64,000 nucleotides of DNA. Origin: [Phialemoniopsis] sp. UDSM-2020 (lineage: Eukaryota; Ascomycota; Sordariomycetes; Thyridiales; Thyridiaceae). The notes under the pieces are model-generated. The model did no database searches and was not told the origin of the DNA. It saw only the letters and a program-made list of their open reading frames with translations. The stretch covers positions 1,736,001 through 1,800,000 of the forward strand of contig JAEILZ010000008.1 in NCBI GenBank assembly GCA_018873225.1, written 5' to 3'. How positions within the stretch are numbered: the stretch's first letter is position 1; every line of letters begins with the position of its first letter. Positions 19,271 to 29,606 of this stretch are shown here, one piece after another. The translations under genes and the position numbers were made by a program.

Positions 19271-20380
19271 GAGGTCGATGCAAACTCGAATCCATTGACG
19301 AGACCGCCTGCAGGCGACAACGTTGCCCCCGTGGCGGTCTCGAGCCCACTATCGCGATCCCAACGACGGAAACAAACCACAGGTATGCAGCTTCATTATG
19401 CTTATCGTTCCCTTTGCATGATGAGACTATCGTATCGTCATCCTTAGCCGGAAATCTGACCCAAAGCCTTTACAAATGGACATTGTCTGTGCGTGAGACC
19501 TTTGAGGAACGAACATGTCGAGTCATAATCTTCTCTCTGAACTGCCTAACACTGCCACATCCCTTTCACACTATCTGCGGATTCCAGCCTTGGGCATAGC
19601 TAACGGTATGACAGAGGTAGCGAAGCGGGTGTTATCGAGATGACGCTTTGTCCGTCGGTCGTCCAAGGATGTTCTTCATTCATATATGGAACGTAATCCG
19701 GGGGCAGCACTTCGACAGCTCCACAGATGAGTGCCTACTAAGTGCAAGAGACTATTTCTCTATCGTAGCTTTGAGCCTCACCGAATTGCTTATTTGCAAC
19801 ATACCCATGAAGCTCACATGCAACAACGTTTGGGCCTTGGCAGCTTTTCTTGCACCTTCTTTGGCTCTGTTTGTAAGCCTGGGTCGTGATAGCCTCTCAC
19901 TATCGTGAAATCAGATGTCCACGTGAGAAAGCCAAGGTCCCCCAGTCATGCCTTCTCAGTGCTGTCGCATCTTTCCATCCGAAGTTTTCCCCGTGATTTC
20001 TCCTTACCAGGTCCATCATTTCAATGTTCGCTTTAATTTGCAATCAAAGGTCCATTTCTTTTGGATTCAAGTACAAGCTACCAGCAGGTACGATACCTAC
20101 ACCTTTTGTTCAGTAGCCATCGCGCTTAAAACAGGTCTTATCTATCACCCCGCTTGGGAGATTAAGCGCCAGACGCGGGGTGGGAGGGGAATTCCTCGCT
20201 ACACTGCTGATCTGCAAACCCACATCAAACCGCACACTCGTTTGCTCTTCAGCCTTCCTTCGCATTCAAGATAGCGTTACCCCTCTGGTCGCTCGCGACG
20301 ATAGTCACGTCCTCCTCACCCACATATCAACAATTTTGACCGACACCGCCCGTTGCGACGCGGTCCCATTAACCGCAAAG
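19271..20380. other. Intergenic upstream of CK2 alpha
   Basis: About 1.1 kb. Short frames only (19648-19908, 19948-20274), none recognisable. Pyrimidine-rich patches at 20230-20330 probably belong to the CK2 promoter or leader. Confidence 0.55.
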
Positions 20381-21783
20381 ATGGCGCGGGTCTATGCGGA
20401 GGTCAACCAGAACATGCCCAGAAGCTACTGGGACTATGACAGCGTTAACATCAGTGAGATAGCTCTGCCAAAGCCGCGCGTCGTGTTTTTCTTCTCTTTT
20501 GCGATTTACTGACCATCACTGACTATCCAGGCTGGGGTGTCCTCGAAAACTACGAGGTTGTTAGGAAGATAGGTAAGGAAACCATTTTTTGTGGAACGCG
20601 ACGAGCAAGAAGGAGGGCGTTGTTGTGATTGTGACTAACGCTCGCGCCAGGTCGCGGCAAATACTCGGAGGTCTTCGAAGGCATCAATGTCGTTAATTAC
20701 CAGAAATGCGTCGTCAAGGTTCTCAAGCCCGTGAAGAAGAAGAAGATCAAGAGGGAGATCAAGATCCTGCAGAACTTGGCGGGAGGCCCGAACATCGTTG
20801 CGTTGCTGGATGTGGTCAGAGATCCTCAGGTAAGGACCAGCATTCCTTCTCCGCTGTGGTTTAGGCCCTAGGGGGAAAGGTGAACCGAATGTCCGAGGCT
20901 CAATATGCTGATCTTTGCATGTATGCACAGAGTAAGACCCCTTCGCTGATCTTCGAGTATGTCAACAACACGGACTTTCGGACTCTCTATCCCAAGTTCA
21001 ACGACATCGACGTCAGATACTACATCCTTGAACTGCTCAAGGCGCTAGACTTCTGTCACAGCAAGGGCATCATGCACCGAGATGTGAAACCCCATAACGT
21101 TATGATCGATCATGAGAACAGAAAGGTTTGTTTCTCTTGGTTCCGGTACTAGTGTGCTCTTCCATGATAGATGCTGACAAAACTACGAAGCTGCGTCTGA
21201 TTGATTGGGGTCTGGCCGAGTTCTACCACCCCGGAACGGAGTACAACGTGCGCGTCGCGTCTCGTTACTTCAAGGGCCCTGAACTTCTCGTGGATTACCA
21301 GGAATACGACTACAGTCTGGATATGTGGAGTCTTGGTGCTATGTTTGCGTCAATGATATTCAGGAAGGAGCCCTTCTTCCATGGCCAGTCGAACCCGGAT
21401 CAGCTCGTCAAGATTGCTAAGGTCCTCGGCACCGACGACTTGTTCGACTATCTGGATAGGTATGAAATCGAGCTGGACGCCCAGTACGACGACATCCTCG
21501 GTCGCTTCCAGAAGAAGCCGTGGCACAGTTTCGTCAACAGTGAGAACCAGAAATTTGTCAGTAACGAGGCGATTGACTTCCTGGACAAGCTGCTGCGATA
21601 CGACCATATGGTATGCTACCACACGTATGACTACCATCGGAAGAGCCTGTCTTGCTGACCACCTCTTAGGAACGCCTCACCGCAAAGGAAGCGATGGCGC
21701 ACCCATACTTTGCCCCTGTACGTGACGAAGATACGCTGCAGCAGCTGCTCGCGGGCAACAACCCCAGCGTCCCTCAGTCCTGA
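20381..21783 (+). CDS. cka1: Casein kinase 2 catalytic subunit alpha
   Basis: Constitutive Ser/Thr kinase that phosphorylates acidic sites, active in nucleus and cytoplasm with a beta subunit. Six exons (20381-20453, 20531-20572, 20651-20829, 20931-21125, 21191-21610, 21670-21783) give 340 residues. Hallmarks are the glycine-rich loop [14 protein letters not shown], the basic [12 protein letters not shown] substrate-binding cluster, the catalytic [12 protein letters not shown], and [22 protein letters not shown] in place of DFG is diagnostic of CK2 alpha. The APE-equivalent region [19 protein letters not shown] is intact, and the C-terminal helix ends [11 protein letters not shown]... The length matches the yeast and human catalytic core. 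Convergent with Scm3 downstream. Confidence 0.97.
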
Positions 21784-22324
21784 GCGGACGCTCGTCTAGT
21801 TCTGTTACGAGGTTTCAGGACGGTCGTTGAGATACCCTTGGAAACGGCATTCTTTGGCGCAATAATGTGGTCACGGGTGCGCCTTTCACAAAGCTAGATT
21901 TTGCTATACGAGACCGAAGCGAGAACCACATTCGCATGATATGGGTCCGAGTGGTTCGCCTTCACGAAAGCACTATTTGGACGGCCTGCGAGGAGGTCAA
22001 GATGGAAGGGTGGCTCTGAGACCTCGGCGGTTTCGTTGCTGGAAACCAAGCGATGCCATACCGTGAGAGTGTTTAATGATGCGGTGATTTTGCTCTTCGT
22101 CGAGAGAGGCAGGTCATAGGGATCAGCGTTCTCAGCGTAAAGTCTGCGTCAAGATGTTGGGCATCTTTTCCCAGGCCACGGTTTCAATTTTGCTCTTTAG
22201 GTCTCTTATAATTCAGCGGACATGAGATGTTAAGTTCCAATTTGCAAGTGCATTGATTTCTGCGTGTCTGGATAATAATGGCCCTTGTCAACTACCTATG
22301 CGCCCAGAGCATAATGTCGGGGTA
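21784..22324. other. Intergenic, convergent 3' ends of cka1 and scm3
   Basis: About 540 bp, presumably 3' UTRs and terminators of two convergent genes. Nothing else supported. Confidence 0.6.
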
Positions 22325-24841
22325 TCATAAGCAGATGAAACAGAAATCCCTCTCGCACTTGAACCCGTCCTCACCGCACCGCCTCATCGAACCGCCGGGC
22401 GTCCTGATGAGTGACTCTGTCGGGCTACTAGACCTCCTCACACCAAGACCTGCCCTCTGGCCTTTGGGCGGCACGGAGAGCGACCCAGCTGCGCCGTCTG
22501 AGCCGCGTTTCGTCCCCGGCGTGATGGCCGGCCTGCCGACGAGTGGTGAGCTGTGTGAAGCCGTGAACGCGGGCTTGGCGCGCTTCTGGCCGCTCTTTTG
22601 TGCGCTGAGCAGCAGGCCGCGCCGCAGAGAGGTCTTGCGCACCGATGCGGAGGTAGACCCTCCGCTGTGGTGGCTGAAGAGAACCCGGCGAGTCGCGGGC
22701 GTGCTCTTGGGCCGATGGGGGAGGGCAGGCTGCTTGGCAGAACCAGGGGCTTCGAAGGACAGCTCGTCCTCATCGGAGTCGGGGATGAGAGAGACGATGC
22801 CCGTCTTGGAAGAGCTGGGTGGGTTGGAATTGGGGTGTCGTTTGCTCCTTGAGTGGCCGTGGGGAGTGGCCGGGTCGACCTTGGCAGAGCTGGCTTCGAG
22901 CGGAATCTTTTGCGGAGATCGAGTTCGCTCTCTATTCGGACTACTATTCTCTTCCTCGATGAAACTGATGTCAGTGACAGCCTCGTTGACATTCTCCTGG
23001 TCTTTGGGCACATGTCTCTGTCGCTTCGTTTGCTTTCCCGTCGCCTGACTCTCTATCCGCACCTCATCCGAGGACAAGACAGCTTTTGCTTGGCTCGCCT
23101 TCGAAGAGAGTGATTTCTGTTTGGCTGGGCTGGTTTTTCTAGCAGCCATCTGTTCTTTTGTGGTGGACATGCCGGTGTCCAGCTCGTTGACACTCATCTG
23201 TTCCCCTTCTGCGGGACTATGTGCATGCACAGTGTGCTGTTCGGGTTTCCTGGCTGGTTTCCGTTTGATGAGTCCTCCTTCGTCATCTGAAAAGCCATAT
23301 GAGGGATCCACGACATTTCTTTGAAACGTCTCTTGGGTTGTCTTGTGCTTCTGGCCTGCCGATCCTGGCTCTGCCTCATGCGATCCCACACCATCCTTAT
23401 TGATGTCATTTTCTTCGGCCCCTTTCACTACCGGTATTTCGGGGAGCTCTTGACGATGCTCAATCTCAATGACGAGCCTCTCGGCAGGAAAAGGTCTTGA
23501 CACCGTTGTTATAGCAGCGCTGATTGTCTCAGAACTTGTTGGGCCGACTAGGGTTGCGACATCTTGTGCGTGCAATGAGACTGCCTGGGCGACGGATTTG
23601 TTCCGTGCTTCCGCTCGACGTCTCTTGCGAGGATTGGCAATAACCAGCTGTTTTCTTGCCGTAGATTTTTCGGCATCTTCTGGCTCATCATTCCTTCCAC
23701 CCGATACTGGAGTCTGTTCCTCCGAGACGGACGGCGATTGCACCACCACAACCTGACGGTCTACCTTTGTGGGTTTTGAGGCACTGGCTTTTGGCTTCGA
23801 CTTCGAACTTTGTTTCACAAGTGGTAACTTGTTCGGGCCCTGCTCCAATGTGGATAAAGACTTGCGACTTGCCTTCGAAGCCGACTTGCCTATGGGACTG
23901 GTTGGGCCTTTAGACAAGGATTTAGTTGCAACGTCTTGGGTTGCCTTCGGCTCCTGCATCTGAACATCCGCTTCCTCAGGAGCCTCGCCAATATCGTCGC
24001 TCGCATGAGATGCATCAGATAGCCCGGCCTGAGGCGCTTTCCTTTCTTTAGTGACCTTGTCCGCAACCCCAAGGAGAACATCGTCATCGTCTTCTGTATT
24101 CTCCACAGCCATGGGAAGAGCTCTCCGCACGATAGTCCGGGTGGTAGGCGCCTTGACCATTCCCATGCCCGAGAAAGGTCTGAAGCCGCTGGTAAACGTT
24201 TGCAAGGGCAGCTCAGGGGCGCTCCACATAGGGTCGGCGGACAAGGCAGGAGGGCCAAATGAACCAAAGGAAAGCGGTTTGCCCATGAACGATAATCGGG
24301 ATGAAAAGGCCATCTCAGGCCTTCTTTGGCTTCCTGCCGCTAGATTCGACGCCCTCGGCCACGCCTGGGTGAGTTGTCCGCTCCTGCTCTGTGCTGGAGG
24401 TGCCGGTATGAGTGCCCCAGGCTCCGCTGGTAGCTCGTTGGATTGCCGAGGCCCATGAAGGATTCGATCTTCCTCGTCAGATGAGTCCTCTTCTCTGAAA
24501 ACATCTGTACCTCCGGCAGTGATTGAGCCTTGCCCGTCTGTTGGCCCATTTCCCACTTCATTGCCGCCTTGCATGGAGCGTAGGTGGCCATTGTCGACCA
24601 CAATCTCGCCAGTCTTCAAGTCAATCTCATCTCCCACATCGGTGAAGTCCTTCTCATACTTCTCGAATATGCTCTCAAAGGTCGATTTGAGCCTGTGGGC
24701 GGCTACCTCCCGGGATCTCTGGAGTTGGTAGCCAGGGTCTTGCTTGGCTGCAAGTTCCTCCGGGTCGAGGTTGAGCTCATCATCGTCGTCGTCGTCATAA
24801 GGCGCGTAGCCATATCTGGCTCGCTTTGTAGGCGGTTCCAT
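22325..24841 (-). CDS. scm3: CENP-A chaperone Scm3 (HJURP homologue)
   Basis: Delivers centromeric histone H3 (CENP-A/Cse4) to centromeres. Single exon, 838 residues. After a short basic start and an Asp run (16-21), residues about 36-90 form the Scm3 domain: DPGYQLQRSREVAAHRLKS, FESIFEKYEKDF, then GDEIDLKTGEIVVDNGHLRS. The rest is a long, polar, presumably disordered tail with many Ser/Lys/Pro residues and several basic clusters (for example NPRKRRRAEARNK). The very C-terminus is a compact Cys cluster (C822, C829, C834, C837; MRRCGEDGFKCERDFCFIC) that could bind zinc. Filamentous fungal Scm3 proteins are known to vary in added DNA-binding modules, so this tail may serve centromeric DNA binding. 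Divergent from atg6 with starts 401 bp apart. Confidence 0.92.
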   Translation of the reverse strand: MEPPTKRARYGYAPYDDDDDDELNLDPEELAAKQDPGYQLQRSREVAAHRLKSTFESIFEKYEKDFTDVGDEIDLKTGEIVVDNGHLRSMQGGNEVGNGPTDGQGSITAGGTDVFREEDSSDEEDRILHGPRQSNELPAEPGALIPAPPAQSRSGQLTQAWPRASNLAAGSQRRPEMAFSSRLSFMGKPLSFGSFGPPALSADPMWSAPELPLQTFTSGFRPFSGMGMVKAPTTRTIVRRALPMAVENTEDDDDVLLGVADKVTKERKAPQAGLSDASHASDDIGEAPEEADVQMQEPKATQDVATKSLSKGPTSPIGKSASKASRKSLSTLEQGPNKLPLVKQSSKSKPKASASKPTKVDRQVVVVQSPSVSEEQTPVSGGRNDEPEDAEKSTARKQLVIANPRKRRRAEARNKSVAQAVSLHAQDVATLVGPTSSETISAAITTVSRPFPAERLVIEIEHRQELPEIPVVKGAEENDINKDGVGSHEAEPGSAGQKHKTTQETFQRNVVDPSYGFSDDEGGLIKRKPARKPEQHTVHAHSPAEGEQMSVNELDTGMSTTKEQMAARKTSPAKQKSLSSKASQAKAVLSSDEVRIESQATGKQTKRQRHVPKDQENVNEAVTDISFIEEENSSPNRERTRSPQKIPLEASSAKVDPATPHGHSRSKRHPNSNPPSSSKTGIVSLIPDSDEDELSFEAPGSAKQPALPHRPKSTPATRRVLFSHHSGGSTSASVRKTSLRRGLLLSAQKSGQKRAKPAFTASHSSPLVGRPAITPGTKRGSDGAAGSLSVPPKGQRAGLGVRRSSSPTESLIRTPGGSMRRCGEDGFKCERDFCFICL

Positions 24842-25241
24842 GATGGTATTGTCGTCTTACTTCACATTGGCGTTGCTCATGATCCCTACCGCGTAAAGTG
24901 GTTATGAGACGCGCTCGACTCGATTGAACGCGACAAAGGACCCTTGTCAGCCCGGAAGCCCACTAATTTAGAGAGAGCTTGGCGGCTTTCTTCAGTGTTC
25001 AGGTGGTCCAAGTGGGGGCACGTCTGGGAAGCTTTCAGGTGACGCCTCCACTGTATCTCCTTGGTGGGCACCTGCAGCTCCGGTGGGGTTTGACGCCATC
25101 AAACATCACCTGGACAATTCACGGCTGCAATCCATCCATCCTCCAGATCATCGACTGCACCACGCACAATTCGCAGACCAGGCAACAAACCTTGAACAGG
25201 CCCAGACTCATGACAAGCATGGAATCAAGCCCCTCTCAATA
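24842..25241. promoter_or_regulatory. Shared divergent promoter of scm3 and atg6
   Basis: Only 400 bp separate the start codons of two divergently transcribed genes, so both promoters and 5' leaders must lie here. No TATA-like box is obvious. A short GTGGGGGCAC (25012-25021) and GACGCC elements are visible but not assigned. Confidence 0.6.
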
Positions 25242-26782
25242 ATGTATTGCCAGAAATGTCGCACACCGCTGCGTCTAGATGGCTCTCTCGAAGACCTGAA
25301 TCCGGCTGCCTACGATCTTCTAGTTGGTATGTAGTCCGGATGTCTAGGCAGCACCAGAGATTGCAATACTAATAACAGTGAACAGCTGCCTCATCCCAGC
25401 AGCCAGCCAAGAAACCAACTTCACCGCGCCAGCTTGCGCCCCAGGAAAAAGGCAGAAGAGTCCTTTTCGACAAGGTCTCCAAGAATGCAGGACCCGCGAT
25501 GTTTAAAAGGCACAGCGGCCCGCCGCATCGCGAGGGCGGTCTTCGCGACAGCTCTGCCATGTCATTCATACTCCTTACCGAATCTCAGGTAGCACCGCCT
25601 GTTCTATCTCCGACACAGAGGGCACAGACACCGGGGTCGACGGTATCAAATAATGATGGAAGCGTGGATACTGAGGACATACCGCAGGCGCATGAAACCG
25701 AGCGCATCACCAAGCTATTTGAAATTTTATCTGCCCGATCAGATATAGATCACCCTGTATGCGGAGAGTGTACGGATATGCTAGTCGAAGGCTTGCAGAT
25801 ACGACTGCAAGAGGCGGCGCAAGAGCGCGAGGCATACGTGAGCTTTCTCAAGAAGACGGAGGCAGATGCCCCCACGGAGGAAGAGCTGTCTGCGCAAAAA
25901 CAAGCGCTGGAAAAGGCGAGGAAACAAGAAGCGGATGCCGTTGAGGACTTGAAGCGACTAGAGAAAGAGAAGGCGTCCTTGGACAAGGAAATTATGGCCC
26001 TGGAAGAGGAGTCACGGCAACTTGATATCGAGGAGGAGGAGTTCTGGAGGGATCGCAATGCTTTCGCCACCAAGCTCTCCGACTTCCAAAACGAGCGGGA
26101 CAGTATCAACTCCAAATTCGACCACGACTCGCGATTACTCGAGAAGCTCCAACGTTCCAATGTGTATAATGACACTTTTTGCATCAGCCACGATGGTACC
26201 TTCGCCACCATCAATGGCCTGCGCCTGGGCCGCCTGTCAAGCAAACCAGTCGACTGGGCCGAGATCAATGCGGCCTGGGGCCACGCCCTGCTCCTTCTGG
26301 TTACTGTGGCCGAAAAGCTGAACTATAAGTTCGACGGGTACGAACCGCTGCCCATGGGCTCTACTTCGCGCATCATCCGTTACGAGCCCGTCTCGCCCAA
26401 CTCGAGCCGCTACGGCTCCCAGCGCAGCAACGCCCCGCCGCCCGCACCCAAGAAGCACGTCCTAGAGCTCTTCTCCTCGGGCGACATGCCGCTCGGCCTG
26501 ACGTTCTTACACCGCAAGTTTGACAACGCCATGGTGGCCTTCCTTGAGTTGGTACGGCAGCTGGGCGACTTTGTACATCGACACACAATTTCCGAAGGTA
26601 GCGGGAAAGGGCTAGACCTCCCGTACAAGATCGAGGGGGACCGCATACAAGATATCAGCATCAAGCTCGGCATCACTCAGGACGACGGTTGGACCAAAGC
26701 GTGTAAGCTTACGCTGACGTGCTGTAAGTTCCTGCTAGCGCATGCCAGCAATGTCAACTCGAGCCGGACGGCGAGCACTTGA
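25242..26782 (+). CDS. atg6: Autophagy protein Atg6/Vps30 (Beclin 1)
   Basis: Core subunit of Vps34 PI3-kinase complexes I (autophagy) and II (vacuolar sorting). Exons 25242-25326 and 25386-26782 give 493 residues. The 59-nt intron (donor GTATGT) splits an Ala codon. Two CxxC pairs occur, at C3/C6 (MYCQKCRTPL) and C154/C157 (HPVCGECTDML). A BH3-proximal Ser-rich linker precedes the second pair. A coiled coil follows (about 170-260, EELSAQKQALEKARKQEADA...), then the evolutionarily conserved/BARA domain starting near FWRDRNAF, with the NDTFCISHDGTFATINGLRL and EINAAWGHALLLL blocks. The C-terminus ends at the expected aromatic/helical region. The length is close to yeast Vps30. Its complex I partner Atg14 lies about 9 kb upstream. 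Confidence 0.95.
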
Positions 26783-27143
26783 TATCTAAGCTTGCTTGGT
26801 ATTTCAAAGTCGGACCGACAACGGCGGCGATGTCTGTTTTCCCTTGGTGTTTCTCGGAGTTCCTATCGCGTTGTGAGAAGGGCATGGCATATGGGGCGTT
26901 TGTACTTGGTATTGCACTCTGTAGGTCATGAATTGCTTGAATTAAGGAGGTCACGAACCATTGTGATCACTTGCTCCAGTGTCGCGATAATATGTTACGG
27001 ACTGAGTGTTTGGAAACCTATTACGCGCCAGAAACATGAAAATGGTGTCATCAAATCATCAATCTGAGATCCTACACGGTCATATACTCCAGACGAAAGG
27101 GCCGGCCGGCCATAACCAAAGCATTCCTTCACATCTAGTGCCC
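26783..27143. other. Intergenic, convergent 3' ends
   Basis: About 360 bp between the 3' ends of atg6 and the AAA ATPase gene. Nothing beyond presumed 3' UTRs. Confidence 0.6.
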
Positions 27144-29606
27144 TCAGTCATCTTCAAACACAGAGCTGATGGCGTCATCCTCATCGTCGTCATCATCATC
27201 CGCATCACTCTCGTTGCCGTACTCCCTGCGGCGCCGACGCAGGAAGTCCTTGAACCCCTTGCTCATCTTGACGACGGCGCTCAGGTGGGCGTCGGTGACC
27301 AGCACCCGCTCGGCGCCGTCGTCCAGGGCCTCGGACTCGGCGAGCGCCACGGCCGTCTGCAGGCCGTTGCGGATCTCGCGCCCGTTCCAGCGCAGGGCCT
27401 GCACGTCCGGGTTCTCGACGGCAAAGTCGCGCGCCGAGCGCGAGACGAAGACGCGGCCTGCCGAGTCGCGCTCGAGGCGCTCAAAGTTGTTGTTCCAGAT
27501 GCGCAGGCGGTCGGCGTCGCTGAGGCGGCGGTAGTGCAGCGCGACGTGGATGCGGCTCGTAAAGGCGCTGTCAAAGGCCTCGACGCGGTTGGTCGTCAGG
27601 AAGAGCACGCCGCGGTAGTACTCGAGGGCGCGCAGGAAGATGGAGACGAGGCCGTTGCGGTGCAGGTCCTTTGTGCGGCGCTGTTCGAGGTAGACGTCGG
27701 CCTCGTCGAGCAGCACGAGGGCGCCGTAGCGCTCGCCGAGCTGCAGGAAGTAGTTGAGGTTGCTCTCGACCGACTGCGCCGACATGTTTGTGCTGATGTC
27801 GCCCGACGTCAGCGACAGCAGGGGCCGGTGCGTCAGCTCGGCGACACACTCGGCCGTGCATGTCTTGCCGACGCCGGGGGAGCCGTGGAGCAGGAAGATG
27901 CGGCCCTCGCCCTTGTTCTTGACGATGTCGCGCGGCCAGGGCGCGACCTTGCCGTCGGCCGAAGCGAACTTGCCGATGAGGGCCTTGACCGTCAGCTTGA
28001 TGTCGTCGTCCAGGACGAGATATTTGAAGGCTTCGCGATCGGCCTTGACATCTTGAAGAAGGTCGATCGATATGTTACCCCAGCGTCGGTCTGCGAGGAG
28101 GAACGCAGGGATGTCATTAGAGCAGACGAGGTAGTAGAGGTCGTTTCTAGGGGCCTCGCTCTTCGCTGGGTCGAGATCTTCGAAATCAGCAAAGGTCCCC
28201 TTTTCTTCCCTGTCGTCTCGGCCGCAATACTTGCAGCTGCAACGAGGGCCGAACAGAGGAAGGTAGTCCTTGGGAGGGTTGGGGGCCCCTGGGCGTCCTC
28301 CGTGAATTGGCATTGGGGGTGGCGGACAGGGCCGTCTTCCGTTGAATCCGTTCGGTCCACCAAAGCTGTAGCGATCATAGCCCTCGGCGTCAACGATGAC
28401 GCGCCCTTTGAAATGGCCTGTGGCACCGCCATCCTTGTCGACCAATTGACCATCATACTCCTTGTACGCTGGCTTCTGGACGAGCTCCCAGTAGAGCTTT
28501 CCAAGTTGGACCTGCTTGTCTGCCATCTTCATGCCGCCTTGCTTTTGCAGATCTTCAGGGAAGAAGGCCGCGGGGACAAGAGGCAAGGTGTGAATGGCTT
28601 GCTCACCAGGGTAGCTGCGAACGGTAAAGGACTTCATTTGCCGACGGAGCTTGTTGTTCTGGAACCGGATATTCCAGCCAGTAATGACATAGGAATCAAA
28701 CCTCCTATCTATGCCGAGAATGATTGGATTGACGTTACTGACAACATACGGAACCCACTCGTCGTGGTCCTTGTGGTAGGCGACCTCGCCTGGCTTCAGG
28801 ATATACCACAGCCACTGGAAGGTCGCCGAAGGCGTGTTGTTCTGGTGCAGCTGCTCTTCTTGGTGAATCTTCTCTCCGTACATGTCATCGAGAAAGTTCA
28901 ACAAGATGTTGATATGGTCGATCGTCGTCTCCTTATACGCCTGGTTGTGGGTAGCTGGCTGGTTGTAGGCATAGGCCGCAAGAGCTTGCCGGTGGTGAAT
29001 CAGGACTCGGTACGGAGCATCAATCTTGCCATCCGTAAAGTCAGCTCCAGGGAAATAGCCGACGACGGCATCCAAGGCATGCCTCAGATGAGCCGAATGG
29101 ATAATCATCTCGGTCTTCTCTTCCTTGTAGATGTTGACTTCATCGGTCTCCGCCTCTGAATCAGAGCAAGAATCGTCCGAGAAATAGTCCCTGCCACCCG
29201 GAGCACGACGCCGGTTGTTGGAGCGCCTGAGATAGGCAGAGACCCTCGTCAATATTTCGAGCACTGGCTTCTCTGTGGAGTCCGGGCTGCTTTCAACACC
29301 GTCACCAGGCACATCGATAGGCCTGTCACTCTGGCGTGTGTCTACAAGCCGACCACCGACGTCACGGTACTGGACAACGTATAGGACTGGAGGCACCTCG
29401 CCATCCTTGAAGACCTTGCTCTTGGGAGCAAGAGCTAGCAGGTCCTTGATGAACGGAGAGGCTCGGTCAGCGGCCTTGATAGCCGTGACATCTTCGAAGC
29501 TCGCTGTAGAGCTTGTGTCGTCAAGCATCTGCTGCATGGTCAGCCTTTTTGACTTGATGAACAGTTCAGGAGGGATGGCTACCTGTTGCTCCGCTGCGCC
29601 GCCCAT
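27144..29606 (-). CDS. Fungal AAA+ ATPase with large N-terminal domain
   Basis: One exon, 820 residues. The N-terminal 450 residues include a Leu/Tyr-rich region typical of fungal ATPases annotated with a DUF7025-type domain (the LYVVQYRDVGGRLVDTR and WYILKPGEVAYHK areas). The AAA module has Walker A GSPGVGKTCTAE (about residues 570-582), Walker B ALVLLDEADVYLEQR (about 627), sensor 1 LFLTTNR, and an arginine-finger region DSAFTSRIHVALHY. The end is an acidic Asp/Glu tail. The closest general class is the Bcs1/Msp1-like group of classic AAA proteins, but the substrate is unknown; this is a multi-copy family in filamentous fungi. The coding DNA is GC-rich at third positions, which leaves long antisense open frames. 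Confidence 0.85.
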   Translation of the reverse strand: MGGAAEQQVAIPPELFIKSKRLTMQQMLDDTSSTASFEDVTAIKAADRASPFIKDLLALAPKSKVFKDGEVPPVLYVVQYRDVGGRLVDTRQSDRPIDVPGDGVESSPDSTEKPVLEILTRVSAYLRRSNNRRRAPGGRDYFSDDSCSDSEAETDEVNIYKEEKTEMIIHSAHLRHALDAVVGYFPGADFTDGKIDAPYRVLIHHRQALAAYAYNQPATHNQAYKETTIDHINILLNFLDDMYGEKIHQEEQLHQNNTPSATFQWLWYILKPGEVAYHKDHDEWVPYVVSNVNPIILGIDRRFDSYVITGWNIRFQNNKLRRQMKSFTVRSYPGEQAIHTLPLVPAAFFPEDLQKQGGMKMADKQVQLGKLYWELVQKPAYKEYDGQLVDKDGGATGHFKGRVIVDAEGYDRYSFGGPNGFNGRRPCPPPPMPIHGGRPGAPNPPKDYLPLFGPRCSCKYCGRDDREEKGTFADFEDLDPAKSEAPRNDLYYLVCSNDIPAFLLADRRWGNISIDLLQDVKADREAFKYLVLDDDIKLTVKALIGKFASADGKVAPWPRDIVKNKGEGRIFLLHGSPGVGKTCTAECVAELTHRPLLSLTSGDISTNMSAQSVESNLNYFLQLGERYGALVLLDEADVYLEQRRTKDLHRNGLVSIFLRALEYYRGVLFLTTNRVEAFDSAFTSRIHVALHYRRLSDADRLRIWNNNFERLERDSAGRVFVSRSARDFAVENPDVQALRWNGREIRNGLQTAVALAESEALDDGAERVLVTDAHLSAVVKMSKGFKDFLRRRRREYGNESDADDDDDDEDDAISSVFEDD

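Noticed and set aside
22278..23048. 256-codon plus-strand frame
   Set aside because: Antisense shadow of the GC-rich Scm3 coding region.
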